64,000 nt of DNA from Echinometra lucunter. Its lineage: Eukaryota; Echinodermata; Echinoidea; Camarodonta; Echinometridae. The notes under the pieces are model-generated. The model searched no databases, was not told the DNA's origin, and saw only the letters and a list, made by a program, of their open reading frames with translations. Location: the NCBI GenBank assembly GCA_029962745.1, contig CM057157.1, positions 9,452,587-9,516,586 on the forward strand. The letters run 5' to 3'. A program made the translations under genes and the position numbers. This document shows, one piece after another, positions 60,101-64,000 of the stretch. Position 1 is the first letter of the stretch; each line of letters opens with the position of its first letter.

Positions 60101-62155
60101 ATTGAATAAAAGTGGAGGAATATCGAAGATACAGTCGCATAAATTATATCTTAATTGTTGAATTTATGTTTAAATCAAACATGACCAAGAATTGAATGAT
60201 AATGTTCTATTGTGTTCCAGGTCATGCCATCAGTTCGAAGGCCACATAGAATTGAAAAAGAAGAGTTCGACACCATTCTGCATGTCTGTCCACCTGACAT
60301 TGAAGAGGTTCTTATTGCAGCAGAGGAACATCCATTCCAACCTTACCATTGTCCCATGCAGACATCCATGACAGATCTATTGACTGAATCTCTGAACATC
60401 AAACACGATATTAGAAGCAAGCATATGACCCTGAGAACAATTAGTATTGATAGTGGTTTTCCACCTTCACTTCAGGATCAGGTAGACTTCTCTAGCTCTG
60501 AAGACATCTTTGACTTGGAAGACCTTGCGATCCCAGAAAGGATGCAGGACACATGCTCCTTAGGAAGTGCCAATGAGATGATGAGCCACATAGAGTTGGG
60601 AGGAAAAGAAAGGCATCCTTCCAAGAGGTCTATGTCTTTGAGCAGCAGGTACCCTGGAGCTCTGTCAGCGATTGAAGAAAACAAGTTCTTGGATCTGATC
60701 ATTGATGATAAAGGAGTCAAAAGCAATGGCAGAAACTGGCTGGTGGATGGCAAAGAAGACGATGAAGTTAAGAATGGTCCTCTCGGAGGCTTATCAAAGG
60801 TAACGCCCCAAGAAAAGCAGCCATCAGGTGCATTCAAGGACCAGTCTTCACCAGTAACAGAAAACAAGGTTGGTGGCTCTGCAGAGGGTAACCATCATAT
60901 GGCTCAAAGTTCAAGCAGTGGTACTCATTATGTGAAAGGCATGACGTCAGAAGTTAATGAACTCACCCTCAAACCTGATGGCGGCTATGTTTTCTGTCCT
61001 ATGACTTCAGTTGTAGCAATCCCTTCAGTAGGACAGCACACCCTGAAACTTTCAGAGCAGTCTTTGACCAGCAACTATGTTAGCAAAGAGTGTCTGGCAA
61101 GATCAAAGTTGGGAATGTTTCCTGACCTTGCTGGCAAGGAAGGCATACTGAGTGGTCCTTCCATTGAAGACTTAATTGAGCAACCATTGTCTCAGCCATG
61201 TGTTCAGACATGTGCCAGTGGTTGTGAAAAGCTTGGAAAACTCTCCAACGATAACAAGGAGCAAGGGGATGCAGGCACAGAAGAACAGGGGTCATCATCA
61301 TGGAATGATTTGCTTCTACCATCCCAGTCTCCTTACTTCTCTGATTATGTTAGAGGCGTGGATTTGAATAAGATGTTGAAACATGAGAATGAGCTGTCTG
61401 AATCTGCAGCTTCTTCTACCTCATCAGTCTGTATCCCAGAAAAGACACAGAAAGTGGATACCCAGGATTTGTCAGAAGTCACTTTAGATTTTCATGTGAC
61501 AGAAGCCAAACAATCTACAAAAAATGTGAGATTAAGTACTGATTCATCTTCATTCTCCTCTGGGTGTGCAAGTGACAATTGCAGGCAAGTCTCTGGTTAT
61601 GTTGCGGTCTCTACTGAGCCTAAGGAAAAGTCTGACAATTTTGACAACCTGACATCCTCTTCTGCAGAGTCAGAAACAAATTCCAATGTCATTGCCATGT
61701 CTAAGATGTCTGTTCATCGGGGAGACATTGATGGTTATCCTATTCCAGTGAATGATGTTATTGTTACTGATGCTGATGATGACTTTAAAGATAAAGAAAC
61801 TGACACCTCACGTGTCAAGTACATCAGCAATGACGGCCTATGTGTTGGGTTTGTAAATGATTATCCTAGTCCTTTGGAGGTCATTGACTTTTTCAACTCT
61901 GTGACTCCATGTTTGGACACCAAAGGACACAGAAATAGCCCCCAAAATCTTCAGCAAGGAGGATGCAACAGCACTACCAGCTATGTTTCCCACGATGCAG
62001 TCGCAAACACAGAAACCAAGAGCAGCAGAGGATCTGGTACCTATCAAGTTCCGAGAAGGGATGGTGGAAAACACGAGGACAGAACTCTGCAGGAATCAGC
62101 TGAAGGGAACGATGGATATGTGCCGTTTAATGGAGATTCCGGATATGTATTTTGA
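15569..62155 (+). CDS. Class I cytokine receptor, gp130/Domeless-like, 18 exons, 1544 residues (gene span)
   Basis: Joining 18 exons by GT/AG sites gives 4635 nt with matching phases and no internal stop. Domains by residue: signal peptide 1-31; Ig about 35-126 (C50, W70, DSATYYC107); D1 127-222 (C137-x9-C147-x-W149, C176-x8-C185); D2 223-328 (WGEWS at 314-318); five FN3 domains 329-432, 433-532, 533-637, 638-731 and 732-851; transmembrane helix about 857-879; Box1-like WPDPVY at 887-892; cytoplasmic tail to 1544. Receptors with this layout sit at the plasma membrane, bind four-helix cytokines and signal through Box1-bound JAK kinases and STATs. Ig, cytokine module, FN3 stalk is the gp130 order, but gp130 has three stalk FN3 domains, not five. 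The ligand and orthology are unknown. Exact edges of weak-donor exons (13 and 17) rest on phase. Confidence 0.88.
16345..16860. mobile_element. Degenerate fold-back element in intron 1
   Basis: GAGTACTCCGACCTTG opens the element. Inside, an inverted pair, GGTGATGTCACATCCCC with AAAGG on the left (about 16525-16552) and CTTTACC-type GGTGGGGATATGACATC (about 16745-16762), continues into matching TATTTTATTT/ATAATAAAA arms. The right terminus is eroded, so its end is approximate. Confidence 0.5.
17165..17465. mobile_element. Fold-back element with nested hairpins
   Basis: Outer arms: AACTATAACTTATGG...CACACCTC on the left and the inverted AAAGTTATAACC...CACGCCTCC on the right. Inside lie further pairs: CCCTGCT/AGCAGGG, TAGCCCACTTT/AAAGTGGGCTA and GTCCCGTACTATTG/CAATAGTATGGGAC, plus a poly-G run at 17379. 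The layered symmetry indicates a MITE-like structure. Confidence 0.6.
17747..18233. mobile_element. TTAA-flanked MITE (family 1, copy B)
   Basis: TTAA at 17743-17746 and 18234-18237. Terminal inverted repeats AGACATTGGTTAAC and AGGCATTGGCTAAC differ at two of 14 positions. The body matches the copy in LINE-B (10556-11020). No coding capacity. Confidence 0.8.
18713..18793 (-). repeat. tRNA-derived SINE head
   Basis: Read on the minus strand: CTCGTGG, an A box in GGCGCAGTGGTTAAAG, a B box GGTTCGAATCC and CCATGAC closing an acceptor-like stem with 6 of 7 pairs. A long variable arm recalls leucine/serine tRNA. No anticodon loop could be assigned with confidence, and the position in repeats favours a SINE over a working tRNA gene. 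Flanking TTTCGTCAA and its complement lie about 150 bases apart. Confidence 0.6.
19347..20118. mobile_element. Tc1/mariner-type fold-back MITE, 772 bp
   Basis: TA dinucleotides flank it (19345-19346, 20119-20120). Arms of about 215 bases start AACACAACAAAAAA and AGTAACTCCCCCCTAATTC on both ends in inverted order. The centre has no transposase. The TA duplication suggests mobilisation by a Tc1/mariner enzyme. Confidence 0.85.
21351..22072. mobile_element. Pogo/Tigger-like MITE with TATAACGAG repeats
   Basis: Ends CAGGGAAATCCCGATATAACG and, inverted, CAGGGGAAACTCGGTATAACG, lying in TA-rich flanks (TA duplication). TATAACGAG occurs many times, clustered at both subterminal regions. Ends of this kind are typical of pogo/Tigger elements. 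No transposase frame is present. Confidence 0.75.
23399..23886. mobile_element. TTAA-flanked MITE (family 3)
   Basis: TTAA at 23395-23398 and 23887-23890, with terminal CTCTTACAGTGCCGATG and, inverted, CTCTTACGATGCC. Its right TTAA is also the left TTAA of the next MITE, so it seems to have inserted exactly at that element's edge. It is non-coding. Confidence 0.7.
23891..24219. mobile_element. TTAA-flanked MITE (family 2, uninterrupted copy)
   Basis: Termini AGACATTCAGTCGTGGG and, inverted, AAACGCTCAGTCGTGGG; TTAA on both sides. A second copy at 47509-48471 is split by a 628-bp insertion, and this copy serves as its empty-site reference. Non-coding. Confidence 0.8.
24458..24621 (+). CDS. Receptor exon 2: N-terminal half of Ig domain
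   Basis: Acceptor TCTTCACAG, donor GTAAGC; phase 1 in, phase 0 out. Residues 34-88 carry the B-strand cysteine (DITC, C50) and the C-strand tryptophan (VWYKD, W70). It pairs with exon 3 to make a complete Ig fold. Confidence 0.85.
24779..24847 (+). CDS. Candidate alternative exon 2b: duplicated piece of the Ig domain
   Basis: This 69-nt stretch repeats the end of exon 2 (VWYKDLDLMSSEKYRI versus VWYKDLELISSEKYQI). It lies after ATTATTTAG and before GTAGGT. Phase is 0 at both ends, so it could be included between exons 2 and 3 without changing the frame. It would duplicate one strand-loop-strand of the Ig fold. It may equally be a dead partial duplication. Transcript data are needed to tell. 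Confidence 0.35.
24957..25101. repeat. (CT)n microsatellite
   Basis: Interrupted CTCTCT tracts of about 140 bases. A serine/leucine-rich open frame across it is a by-product of the repeat. Confidence 0.95.
25457..25856. repeat. Fold-back repeat carrying a copied first exon
   Basis: Arms of about 130 bases (25457-25590 and 25728-25856) are inverted copies, with an inner hairpin GGCTGTAGTGCAGTGTCA / TGACACTGCACTGCAGCC at 25603-25654. The right arm on the minus strand contains an ATG frame with a splice donor (see separate entry). The left copy has lost a base and is out of frame. Confidence 0.75.
25720..25786 (-). pseudogene. Possible captured first coding exon (22 codons)
   Basis: From the minus-strand ATG (25786) the frame reads MDDEVKEKLTEWGLE and ends at a perfect GTAAGT donor (25719-25714). 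Upstream on that strand is ACC, a fair start context. The helix-like sequence recalls the start of a SAM-type domain, but the match is too short to name. Since it lies in an inverted repeat within an intron, it is more likely a captured fragment than a gene. Confidence 0.35.
25938..26365. repeat. Fold-back with a nested 160-bp MITE
   Basis: Arms 25938-26035 and 26270-26365 are inverted copies (GGACAAAGAAAGCGGACA, TTCTGGTAGTCAAAAG). Between them, 26082-26243 is a smaller element with ends GGGGAGCGTTTCATCAA and, inverted, GGGGAGCGTTTCATGAA, a hAT-type MITE look. No coding capacity. Confidence 0.7.
26493..30668. repeat. Large inverted-repeat element, about 340-bp arms, 3.5-kb centre
   Basis: Left arm 26493-26835, right arm 30326-30668 inverted. 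Ends TAGTCCGGTAGCC and TAGTCCGGCAGCC; flanking TTG on both sides could be a 3-bp duplication. Each arm contains a near-palindrome around GGCCGCC/GGCGGCC with AAAATCC flanks. The centre holds a TA/CA microsatellite (about 27522-27565), a decayed tandem repeat (28740-29230), poly-C at 29531 and no recognisable transposase. It may be a composite of several insertions. Confidence 0.65.
28740..29230. repeat. Decayed tandem repeat with CTCACTCG core
   Basis: Four diverged units share a pattern of GAGTGTRTTTTCC, a CTCACTCG- or GCTCGCTCG-like core, an A-rich run and GGTGGTTTRGA. An outlying core occurs at about 28003. Non-coding. Confidence 0.5.
31413..32006. mobile_element. Mariner-type fold-back MITE, 594 bp
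   Basis: TA flanks it (31411-31412, 32007-32008). Ends CAGGGTGGCCCGAAAAGAAC and, inverted, TGGGGTGGCCCAAAAAGAAC lead into arms of about 275 bases separated by about 45 bases. The ends resemble those of mariner-derived MITEs. No transposase. Confidence 0.8.
32552..32666 (+). CDS. Receptor exon 3: C-terminal half of Ig domain
   Basis: Acceptor CCCCTCAG, donor GTGAGT; phase 0 in, phase 1 out. Residues 89-126 include NATLSDSATYYC with the F-strand cysteine C107, then VQVG. An N-glycosylation sequon (NAT) is present. The paralogous exon lies at 1-105. Confidence 0.85.
33533..33656 (+). CDS. Receptor exon 4: first half of D1
   Basis: Acceptor TTTCAG, donor GTAAGT; phase 1 in, phase 2 out. Encodes C137-x9-C147-x-W149, the class I cytokine receptor signature. 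An extra cysteine (C146) sits next to C147 where the upstream copy has tyrosine, an oddity that could disturb disulfide pairing. Confidence 0.88.
33886..33975. repeat. (TTA)n microsatellite, short allele
   Basis: About 90 bases of TTA/TCA triplets at the position equivalent to 1320-1580. Confidence 0.95.
34687..34850 (+). CDS. Receptor exon 5: second half of D1
   Basis: Acceptor TTTTTCAAG, donor GTGAGT; phase 2 in, phase 1 out. Encodes C176-x8-C185, the second D1 disulfide, and ends near HFNPDTQ, which resembles the gp130 D1/D2 linker. Confidence 0.87.
36214..37107. repeat. Local X-Y'-X' rearrangement in intron 5
   Basis: X (36214-36430, 217 bp) recurs as X' (36891-37107) with a single mismatch noticed. 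Between them Y' (36431-36890) is a roughly 99% copy of 34050-34508 from the preceding intron. The upstream duplicate has only one X (from about 3793) and no Y'. Junctions show 1-2 bases of microhomology. Confidence 0.9.
37757..37920 (+). CDS. Receptor exon 6: first half of D2
   Basis: Acceptor CTGTTAG, donor GTAAGT; phase 1 in, phase 0 out. Residues 223-277 begin PRPPVNITL, an FN3 A-strand pattern, with the LKYRLRW strand seen in D2 of gp130-type receptors. It is the first exon outside the duplicated block. Confidence 0.85.
39612..42985 (-). mobile_element. LINE-C: minus-strand non-LTR retrotransposon, 5'-truncated
   Basis: Reading from 42985 down: the end of an endonuclease (SDKHNPVCI), a reverse transcriptase (41106-42488) with FTDYKKAFDSVD, GVRQGENLSP and YADDTIIL, then a C-terminal region with a CTTC...ECSVF zinc-knuckle-like motif (40066-40539). 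The 3' end is a short ATTGTC tandem tail at 39613-39640. The GVRQGENLSP type is common in I/Nimb- or RTEX-like elements; the clade is unresolved. Most of the endonuclease is missing. Confidence 0.85.
40066..42915 (-). pseudogene. LINE-C ORF2 remnant
   Basis: Four frame blocks (42915-42442, 42488-41106, 40968-40558, 40539-40066) belong to one protein. Shifts occur near 42465 and 41106, and a single TAG at 40560-40558 interrupts the C-terminal part. The catalytic core itself (41106-42488, 460 codons) is uninterrupted, so decay is moderate. Confidence 0.85.
45049..45202 (+). CDS. Receptor exon 7: second half of D2 with WGEWS
   Basis: Acceptor CCCTGTAG, donor GTAAGA; phase 0 in, phase 1 out. Residues 278-328 contain PYTNYVVEVGCRY followed by WGEWS (314-318), which fits the WSXWS box with Gly for the first Ser. 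This closes the cytokine-binding module. Confidence 0.9.
45899..45984 (+). CDS. Receptor exon 8: start of first stalk FN3
   Basis: Acceptor GTACACAG, donor GTGAAC; phase 1 in, phase 0 out, 86 nt. Residues 329-357 end in the B/C strand SISWQ. Two sequons (NGT and NVS) are present. An open frame continues into the intron as far as 46209 but lacks FN3 sequence. Confidence 0.75.
46460..46586 (+). CDS. Receptor exon 9: middle of first stalk FN3
   Basis: Acceptor CTTGTTGCAG, donor GTATGC; phase 0 in, phase 1 out. Residues 358-399 include LGYSVTVRP, an FN3 C strand, and sequons at NKT and NIT. Confidence 0.8.
46905..47003 (+). CDS. Receptor exon 10: end of first stalk FN3
   Basis: Acceptor CTTTTGTAG, donor GTAAGT; phase 1 both sides. 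Residues 400-432 hold FCSYTVSIRAFNSKGPGP, the FN3 F-G hairpin. Confidence 0.85.
47205..47500 (+). repeat. tRNA-derived SINE and tail unit
   Basis: An A-box-like TAGTTTAGCGGCTTA and a B box GGGTTCGAACT lie in a tRNA-like frame at about 47222-47285, followed by CTTAGACAAGCAC and a CCACTCTCCACCC...GGGTACCCAT tail that resembles echinoid SINEs. The last 100 bases, with GAGAATCTC, CCCCACCACTATAA and TTTCAGGTGGGGTATC, recur at 49834-49906 beyond the nested insertions. Confidence 0.6.
47509..48471. mobile_element. TTAA-flanked MITE (family 2, split copy)
   Basis: Termini AGATGCTCAGTCGTGGG and, inverted, AGACGCTCAGTCGTGGG; TTAA at 47505-47508 and 48472-48475. The body matches 23891-24219 and is broken at CATATG by a 628-bp element. 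Confidence 0.82.
47705..48332. mobile_element. 628-bp DNA element with 6-bp CATATG duplication
   Basis: CATATG flanks both sides (47699-47704, 48333-48338) but occurs once at the matching place in the intact MITE copy (23891-24219), which proves insertion. Inverted ends: TGACCTGCCGCCTCAAAACC and TGACCCGCCGGCTCGAAACC. No transposase frame was seen. The 6-bp duplication does not settle the superfamily. Confidence 0.85.
48476..49830. mobile_element. PIF/Harbinger element, internally deleted
   Basis: TAA duplicates flank it (48473-48475, 49831-49833). Ends are TACCCCTTTCATATTGC and, inverted, TACCCCTTTCACGCTGC, followed by repeated TTCGCCGGTGAA palindromic blocks at both subterminal regions. A transposase N-terminal remnant lies on the minus strand. 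A 3-bp TAA target is characteristic of PIF/Harbinger. Confidence 0.82.
49128..49532 (-). pseudogene. Harbinger transposase N-terminal fragment
   Basis: A basic arginine-rich stretch (LYQEKLRRRRLLSSRSR) leads to IWRHYRPQGPVFWEQI and DQGFTPNEWRQHFRMSKTT, matching the region before the DDE domain of Harbinger transposases (…WV…F…FRMS…F). The frame ends before any catalytic acidic residues, so no active enzyme is encoded here. Confidence 0.65.
50567..51025. repeat. Three-unit tandem repeat with AGGTCA arrays, inverted ends
   Basis: Units of about 170 bases start near 50640, 50800 and 50945 with ATAACTTAAGAAC, TTTGACRGATCAACTTC and TTGGCTC. Between units lie GGTCCAAGGTCATAAAGGTCA (50741-50766) and AAAGGTCAAAGGTCATAGAG (50892-50911). 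The ends ATGCCTCCGCC and GGCGGAGGCAT are inverted copies, so the block may move as a unit. Confidence 0.7.
51538..51688 (+). CDS. Receptor exon 11: first half of second stalk FN3
   Basis: Acceptor CTCCTATAG, donor GTAAGG; phase 1 in, phase 2 out. Residues 433-482 start PLPPRVVRADTL and contain VSWDKP and ISHYTVHWIK, a textbook FN3 B/C pattern. Confidence 0.85.
51805..53289 (-). mobile_element. Composite of Penelope-like and Gypsy-type fragments between inverted ends
   Basis: A 35-base sequence at 51805-51839 recurs inverted at 53255-53289 with one mismatch. Next to the left copy, on the minus strand, 52004-52198 encodes FKVLSQARNFTYLRMLEAVY, like the C-terminal end of a Penelope GIY-YIG domain. 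Next to the right copy lies a Ty3/Gypsy gag fragment. The order suggests a broken Penelope-like element with a later gag-bearing insertion. Confidence 0.5.
52492..52998 (-). pseudogene. Ty3/Gypsy-like gag fragment, frameshifted
   Basis: Starts MAFGGADVKGL on the minus strand. The frame switches near 52800 (VWEVFKTLEDTGTKAEYKK in frame two, to about 52607) and back (KKAAEGCDFGDDLENQICDQ, frame one). The FGDDLENQI-type motif near the C-terminus of the capsid part is typical of Gypsy gag proteins. No protease or polymerase follows. Confidence 0.55.
54101..54249 (+). CDS. Receptor exon 12: second half of second stalk FN3
   Basis: Acceptor TTTACATCAG, donor GTAGGT; phase 2 in, phase 1 out. Residues 483-532 contain YTFKVSVTNRIGVSQWS, an F-G region ending in QWS, a faint echo of a WSXWS box. 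Confidence 0.83.
54674..54826 (+). CDS. Receptor exon 13: first half of third stalk FN3
   Basis: Acceptor TTATTGCCAG; donor taken as GTATGG at 54827 because only this gives phase 1 to match exon 14 (a GTACCA six bases later would break the frame). Residues 533-583: PEASPNNVSI, LLVKWIDIS, LGHHLLYCR. Confidence 0.78.
55260..55421 (+). CDS. Receptor exon 14: second half of third stalk FN3
   Basis: Acceptor TTGGGACAG, donor GTGAGT; phase 1 both sides. Residues 584-637: VTLTGVAPFSHYLIWMSAFT and a C-x5-C near the end (CPSSGC). Confidence 0.82.
55790..56071 (+). CDS. Receptor exon 15: fourth stalk FN3
   Basis: Acceptor CTTGTACAG, donor GTAGGG; phase 1 both sides; a whole FN3 in one exon. Residues 638-731: PGQPQNVSITV, GLTWSHPLEKNGIIRNYTI, YTLQVRACT. 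Sequons at NVS, NAT, NYT and NTS. Confidence 0.87.
56700..58740 (-). mobile_element. Penelope-like element with GIY-YIG endonuclease, decayed
   Basis: In intron 15, antisense to the receptor. From 58740 down: a reverse transcriptase part (58246-58644) with SLCNKACN, FLKWHTNYYKQLEGAE and YVNDTF (the usual YVDDTF or YADDTF with one Asp lost), then a linker, then a GIY-YIG-like block (about 57770-57480) with VYIREKSHNFNTRL, LDKSDIAKHTQQQDHRINWD and HNTVPKDTRLHINNI. Stops and shifts are frequent, and the Gly and Thr of the catalytic YIGET are changed, so it is inactive. The 5' end is missing; the 3' part (56700-57400) is GC-rich and non-coding. Confidence 0.82.
58892..59251 (+). CDS. Receptor exon 16: fifth stalk FN3 with insertion
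   Basis: Acceptor ATTCAACAG, donor GTAAGT; phase 1 both sides; 120 residues (732-851), longer than a usual FN3 of about 95. PEQPGNFRV, VTLMWDPPVHPNGPIDHYLV and FLFQVVAVNVDEDLS mark the fold; an extra loop (SASMTSTLANSIDEWHKTTE) lies between C' and E strands. Confidence 0.86.
59638..59783 (+). CDS. Receptor exon 17: transmembrane helix and Box1-like motif
   Basis: Acceptor CTTGAATAG; donor GTGAGT at 59784 preferred over GTAAAA at 59769 (both keep phase 0; the choice adds VKNKN). Residues 857-879 form a single membrane helix (LYWLILPWGIILLLALLTC). SKLGKSWPDPVYTDM follows, with WPDPVY at the membrane-proximal place of Box1, where JAK kinases bind in this family. Confidence 0.86.
60221..62155 (+). 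CDS. Receptor exon 18: cytoplasmic tail, 644 residues
   Basis: Acceptor TGTGTTCCAG, phase 0, ends at TGA 62153-62155. The tail is Ser/acid-rich and probably disordered, with 15 tyrosines. Several share Y-V (GGYVFCP, SGYVAVS, DGYVPFN, SGYVF at the very end, also HYVKG, NYVSK, DYVRG, SYVSH). None fits the YXXQ STAT3 site. GYVPF recalls the GYKxF STAT6 dock of IL-4 receptor. The conserved DDD/EE clusters and SxxSS stretches could be phosphorylation sites. Long single last exons are common for tails of this family. Confidence 0.88.
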   Translation, partial: VMPSVRRPHRIEKEEFDTILHVCPPDIEEVLIAAEEHPFQPYHCPMQTSMTDLLTESLNIKHDIRSKHMTLRTISIDSGFPPSLQDQVDFSSSEDIFDLEDLAIPERMQDTCSLGSANEMMSHIELGGKERHPSKRSMSLSSRYPGALSAIEENKFLDLIIDDKGVKSNGRNWLVDGKEDDEVKNGPLGGLSKVTPQEKQPSGAFKDQSSPVTENKVGGSAEGNHHMAQSSSSGTHYVKGMTSEVNELTLKPDGGYVFCPMTSVVAIPSVGQHTLKLSEQSLTSNYVSKECLARSKLGMFPDLAGKEGILSGPSIEDLIEQPLSQPCVQTCASGCEKLGKLSNDNKEQGDAGTEEQGSSSWNDLLLPSQSPYFSDYVRGVDLNKMLKHENELSESAASSTSSVCIPEKTQKVDTQDLSEVTLDFHVTEAKQSTKNVRLSTDSSSFSSGCASDNCRQVSGYVAVSTEPKEKSDNFDNLTSSSAESETNSNVIAMSKMSVHRGDIDGYPIPVNDVIVTDADDDFKDKETDTSRVKYISNDGLCVGFVNDYPSPLEVIDFFNSVTPCLDTKGHRNSPQNLQQGGCNSTTSYVSHDAVANTETKSSRGSGTYQVPRRDGGKHEDRTLQESAEGNDGYVPFNGDSGYVF

Positions 62156-63085
62156 GTTGGAGATGGAATACAAACGAAAGAGGAATATATTCCTATGTCT
62201 CCCATTGCAGAGAAAAAAAGCTTAACATATATTTAATTTTATGCATGAGATGTCATCAATATCCTTTCACCTTGCACATGTCAAACAGAGTGTTGCAAAT
62301 ATTTTAGAAATGGAAAGCATATTACTTTGGTCATAGCTCTGGAATGGAATTTTTCTGTCATAATATTACATGTACACGATAATCTATTTCATTCTTCAAA
62401 TATAATCTGAGTGCATTCCACCTTTCTCTAAGTAAACAATAACTTTGTTTTTTTATTTTTGTAATTTGTATGTGATCTAAATGTATAATTGTGCACCCCA
62501 TTTGTAAATTTTGATAACAAACATATAGTAGTTTATGATCTGATTGCAATATTATTTTACTGGTATCATCATATGGAATTATTCCATATTTGAAAATACA
62601 TTATTGTAAAGTCTGCTGGCTCTACAAAATCAATAATTGATAAAAAAAAAAATTGTTCTGTGGTTTTTAAAAAGTGATACAATATTCAAAGAAGGAAAAT
62701 CAGAAAACTTGTCATTGAGCAAATTTCTGAGGGTGAATTTAGTGTAAATTGAATATTTTACACGTCTAATAAGACATTTGCCAAATATACATTGGTTTTA
62801 CACATGAATGATGATTCATTTTTAATGACTGCTACTATTGTTCTATGTTCTTTTTCATTGCTTCAAATATCACTAACATAATGAATCAAACATTCATATC
62901 TTGTAGTTTTGGAAGATCCATACAAAAATCTTTTCTAAGTGAAATCCTGTGAGGTTGTAAGTAATTAGTATAAACAAAGCTGACCATACTTTGGGATGTT
63001 AAAGTATTTTCTAGGAACTTACATTTCTGAGGCTCAATGACTATCTGCGCTATTCCTTGTTAAATTTTTGTTCTTTGTTCCTTTG
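62156..63085 (+). other. 3' untranslated region and flank
   Basis: AT-rich, no coding. No AATAAA was found here; ATTAAA occurs further on, near 63208 and 63574. The transcript end is therefore not placed. Confidence 0.5.
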
Positions 63086-63434
63086 CAGGGCTCTACTAAC
63101 CCACTTGCCCGCTTGCACAGGGCAAGTAAAAATCATGAAGGGGCAAGTAAATTTTAAAGTTACTTGCCCAAAAGGGCAAGTAAATTCACTCAAAGCTATC
63201 ATGAGAACAATTAAAAAATCAATTCTCATAATGCTCAGAGTGCAAGTACAGCTTTAGCAATGACTAATTAATATCAGTGTTGCAAAATTTAATTCAAACT
63301 GTCATGATTTTTCATAATTTGTGGAATTAGATAAATGAGATATGTTTTCGGGCAAGCAAATATGTTTTGGGGAGGCATTTTCAAGGATACTTGCCCAATG
63401 GGCAAACATGAAGAAATTTTTTTGTAGAATCCTG
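63086..63434. mobile_element. MITE with repeated GGGCAAGTAA hairpins
   Basis: CTTTG flanks both sides (63081-63085, 63435-63439), a probable 5-bp target duplication. Ends CAGGGCTCTAC and, inverted, CAGGATTCTAC. GGGCAAGTAA or its complement occurs at least five times and can form stacked hairpins. No coding frame of interest. Confidence 0.65.
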
Positions 63435-63807
63435 CTTTGTATCACAGTGATATCACAAAATTTGGTATATCTTGATTTTTTTTTGTTACATGTGATATAG
63501 TGTCATAGTATGATGTAGCTTTATTTCTTTCTTTTTGATATTTCCTGATTGACTGATATTATGCTGCTATCAAGTAATTAAATTTGATTATTTTCTTCTG
63601 TGGAATAATATCATTGTAATTTATAAGCAAAAGTATCATGCATAAACATGTACGATGTAGCATCGGGTACAGATGTGATTTGAGTACATAACTCATTGCA
63701 AGTCAGCAAGATACTAGAATTTTGTATTGGTAGATGCAGATAACGATTTGTTTCTGAAGAATTTACATAAGTCTGTTTGAAAGAGGTACAAATTAAGGCT
63801 AATGATA

Positions 63808-63832
63808 TATATATATATATATATATATAGAT

Positions 63833-63886
<54 letters not shown>
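63808..63886. repeat. (TA)n microsatellite
   Basis: About 80 bases of TA dinucleotides with one GATAGA interruption. The remaining bases to 64000 show nothing recognisable apart from CTGATTGGTCAAAG, an inverted CCAAT box at 63918. Confidence 0.95.
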
Positions 63887-63889
<3 letters not shown>

Positions 63890-64000
63890 TATACCTTATT
63901 CTAAGATTCTAGGCTTCTGATTGGTCAAAGAGGCAGTCATGGCAACCGCTAGCTGACTGCCAGGCATATAGCGTAAAAACTACTGACTGGGCATGATAGT

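Noticed and set aside
1..64000. CRISPR arrays, bacterial operons, riboswitches
   Set aside because: Nothing of the kind was seen; splice sites, LINEs and MITEs show an animal genome.

Overview
The window looks like genomic DNA of an invertebrate deuterostome, most probably a sea urchin. Reasons: small exons in long AT-rich introns with GT/AG splice sites, decayed CR1/L2-type LINEs, Penelope-like elements, tRNA-derived SINEs and many fold-back MITEs. The species is an inference. No prokaryotic features or CRISPR arrays were seen.

The main content is one plus-strand gene, reconstructed here from splice sites as 18 coding exons between 15569 and 62155. All exon phases agree and the reading frame is open for 1544 codons. 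The product is a class I cytokine receptor of gp130/Domeless type: signal peptide, Ig domain, two-domain cytokine-binding module (C-x9-C-x-W in D1, WGEWS in D2), five more FN3 domains, one transmembrane helix, a Box1-like WPDPVY motif and a 644-residue last exon rich in Tyr-Val motifs. Intron phases across the cytokine-binding module are 1-2-1-0-1.

Bases 1-4578 hold a second, about 97% identical copy of the end of the Ig domain and all of D1 (three exons, intact splice sites). The same block recurs at 32562-37681 inside the main gene. The arrangement fits a tandem duplication of about 33 kb covering promoter, exon 1 and exons 2-5. Its splice phases would allow either N-terminal cassette to join the shared exons 6-18. 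A retained haplotype in the assembly is the main alternative. A 500-base gap lies at 9001-9500.

Layout: 1-4578 upstream cassette; 4579-13365 unexplained motif cluster and two decayed LINEs (one carrying two nested DNA elements); 13366-15568 repeats and the candidate promoter; 15569-24457 exon 1 and a MITE-rich intron 1; 24458-32551 exon 2, a candidate extra Ig exon and large inverted repeats; 32552-37920 exons 3-6; 37921-45048 intron 6 with a minus-strand LINE in a 192-bp tandem repeat; 45049-47003 exons 7-10; 47004-51537 intron 10 with a three-level transposon nest; 51538-56071 exons 11-15 with gag and Penelope fragments; 56072-58891 a decayed Penelope-like element; 58892-62155 exons 16-18; then 3' flank with one more MITE and an AT microsatellite.
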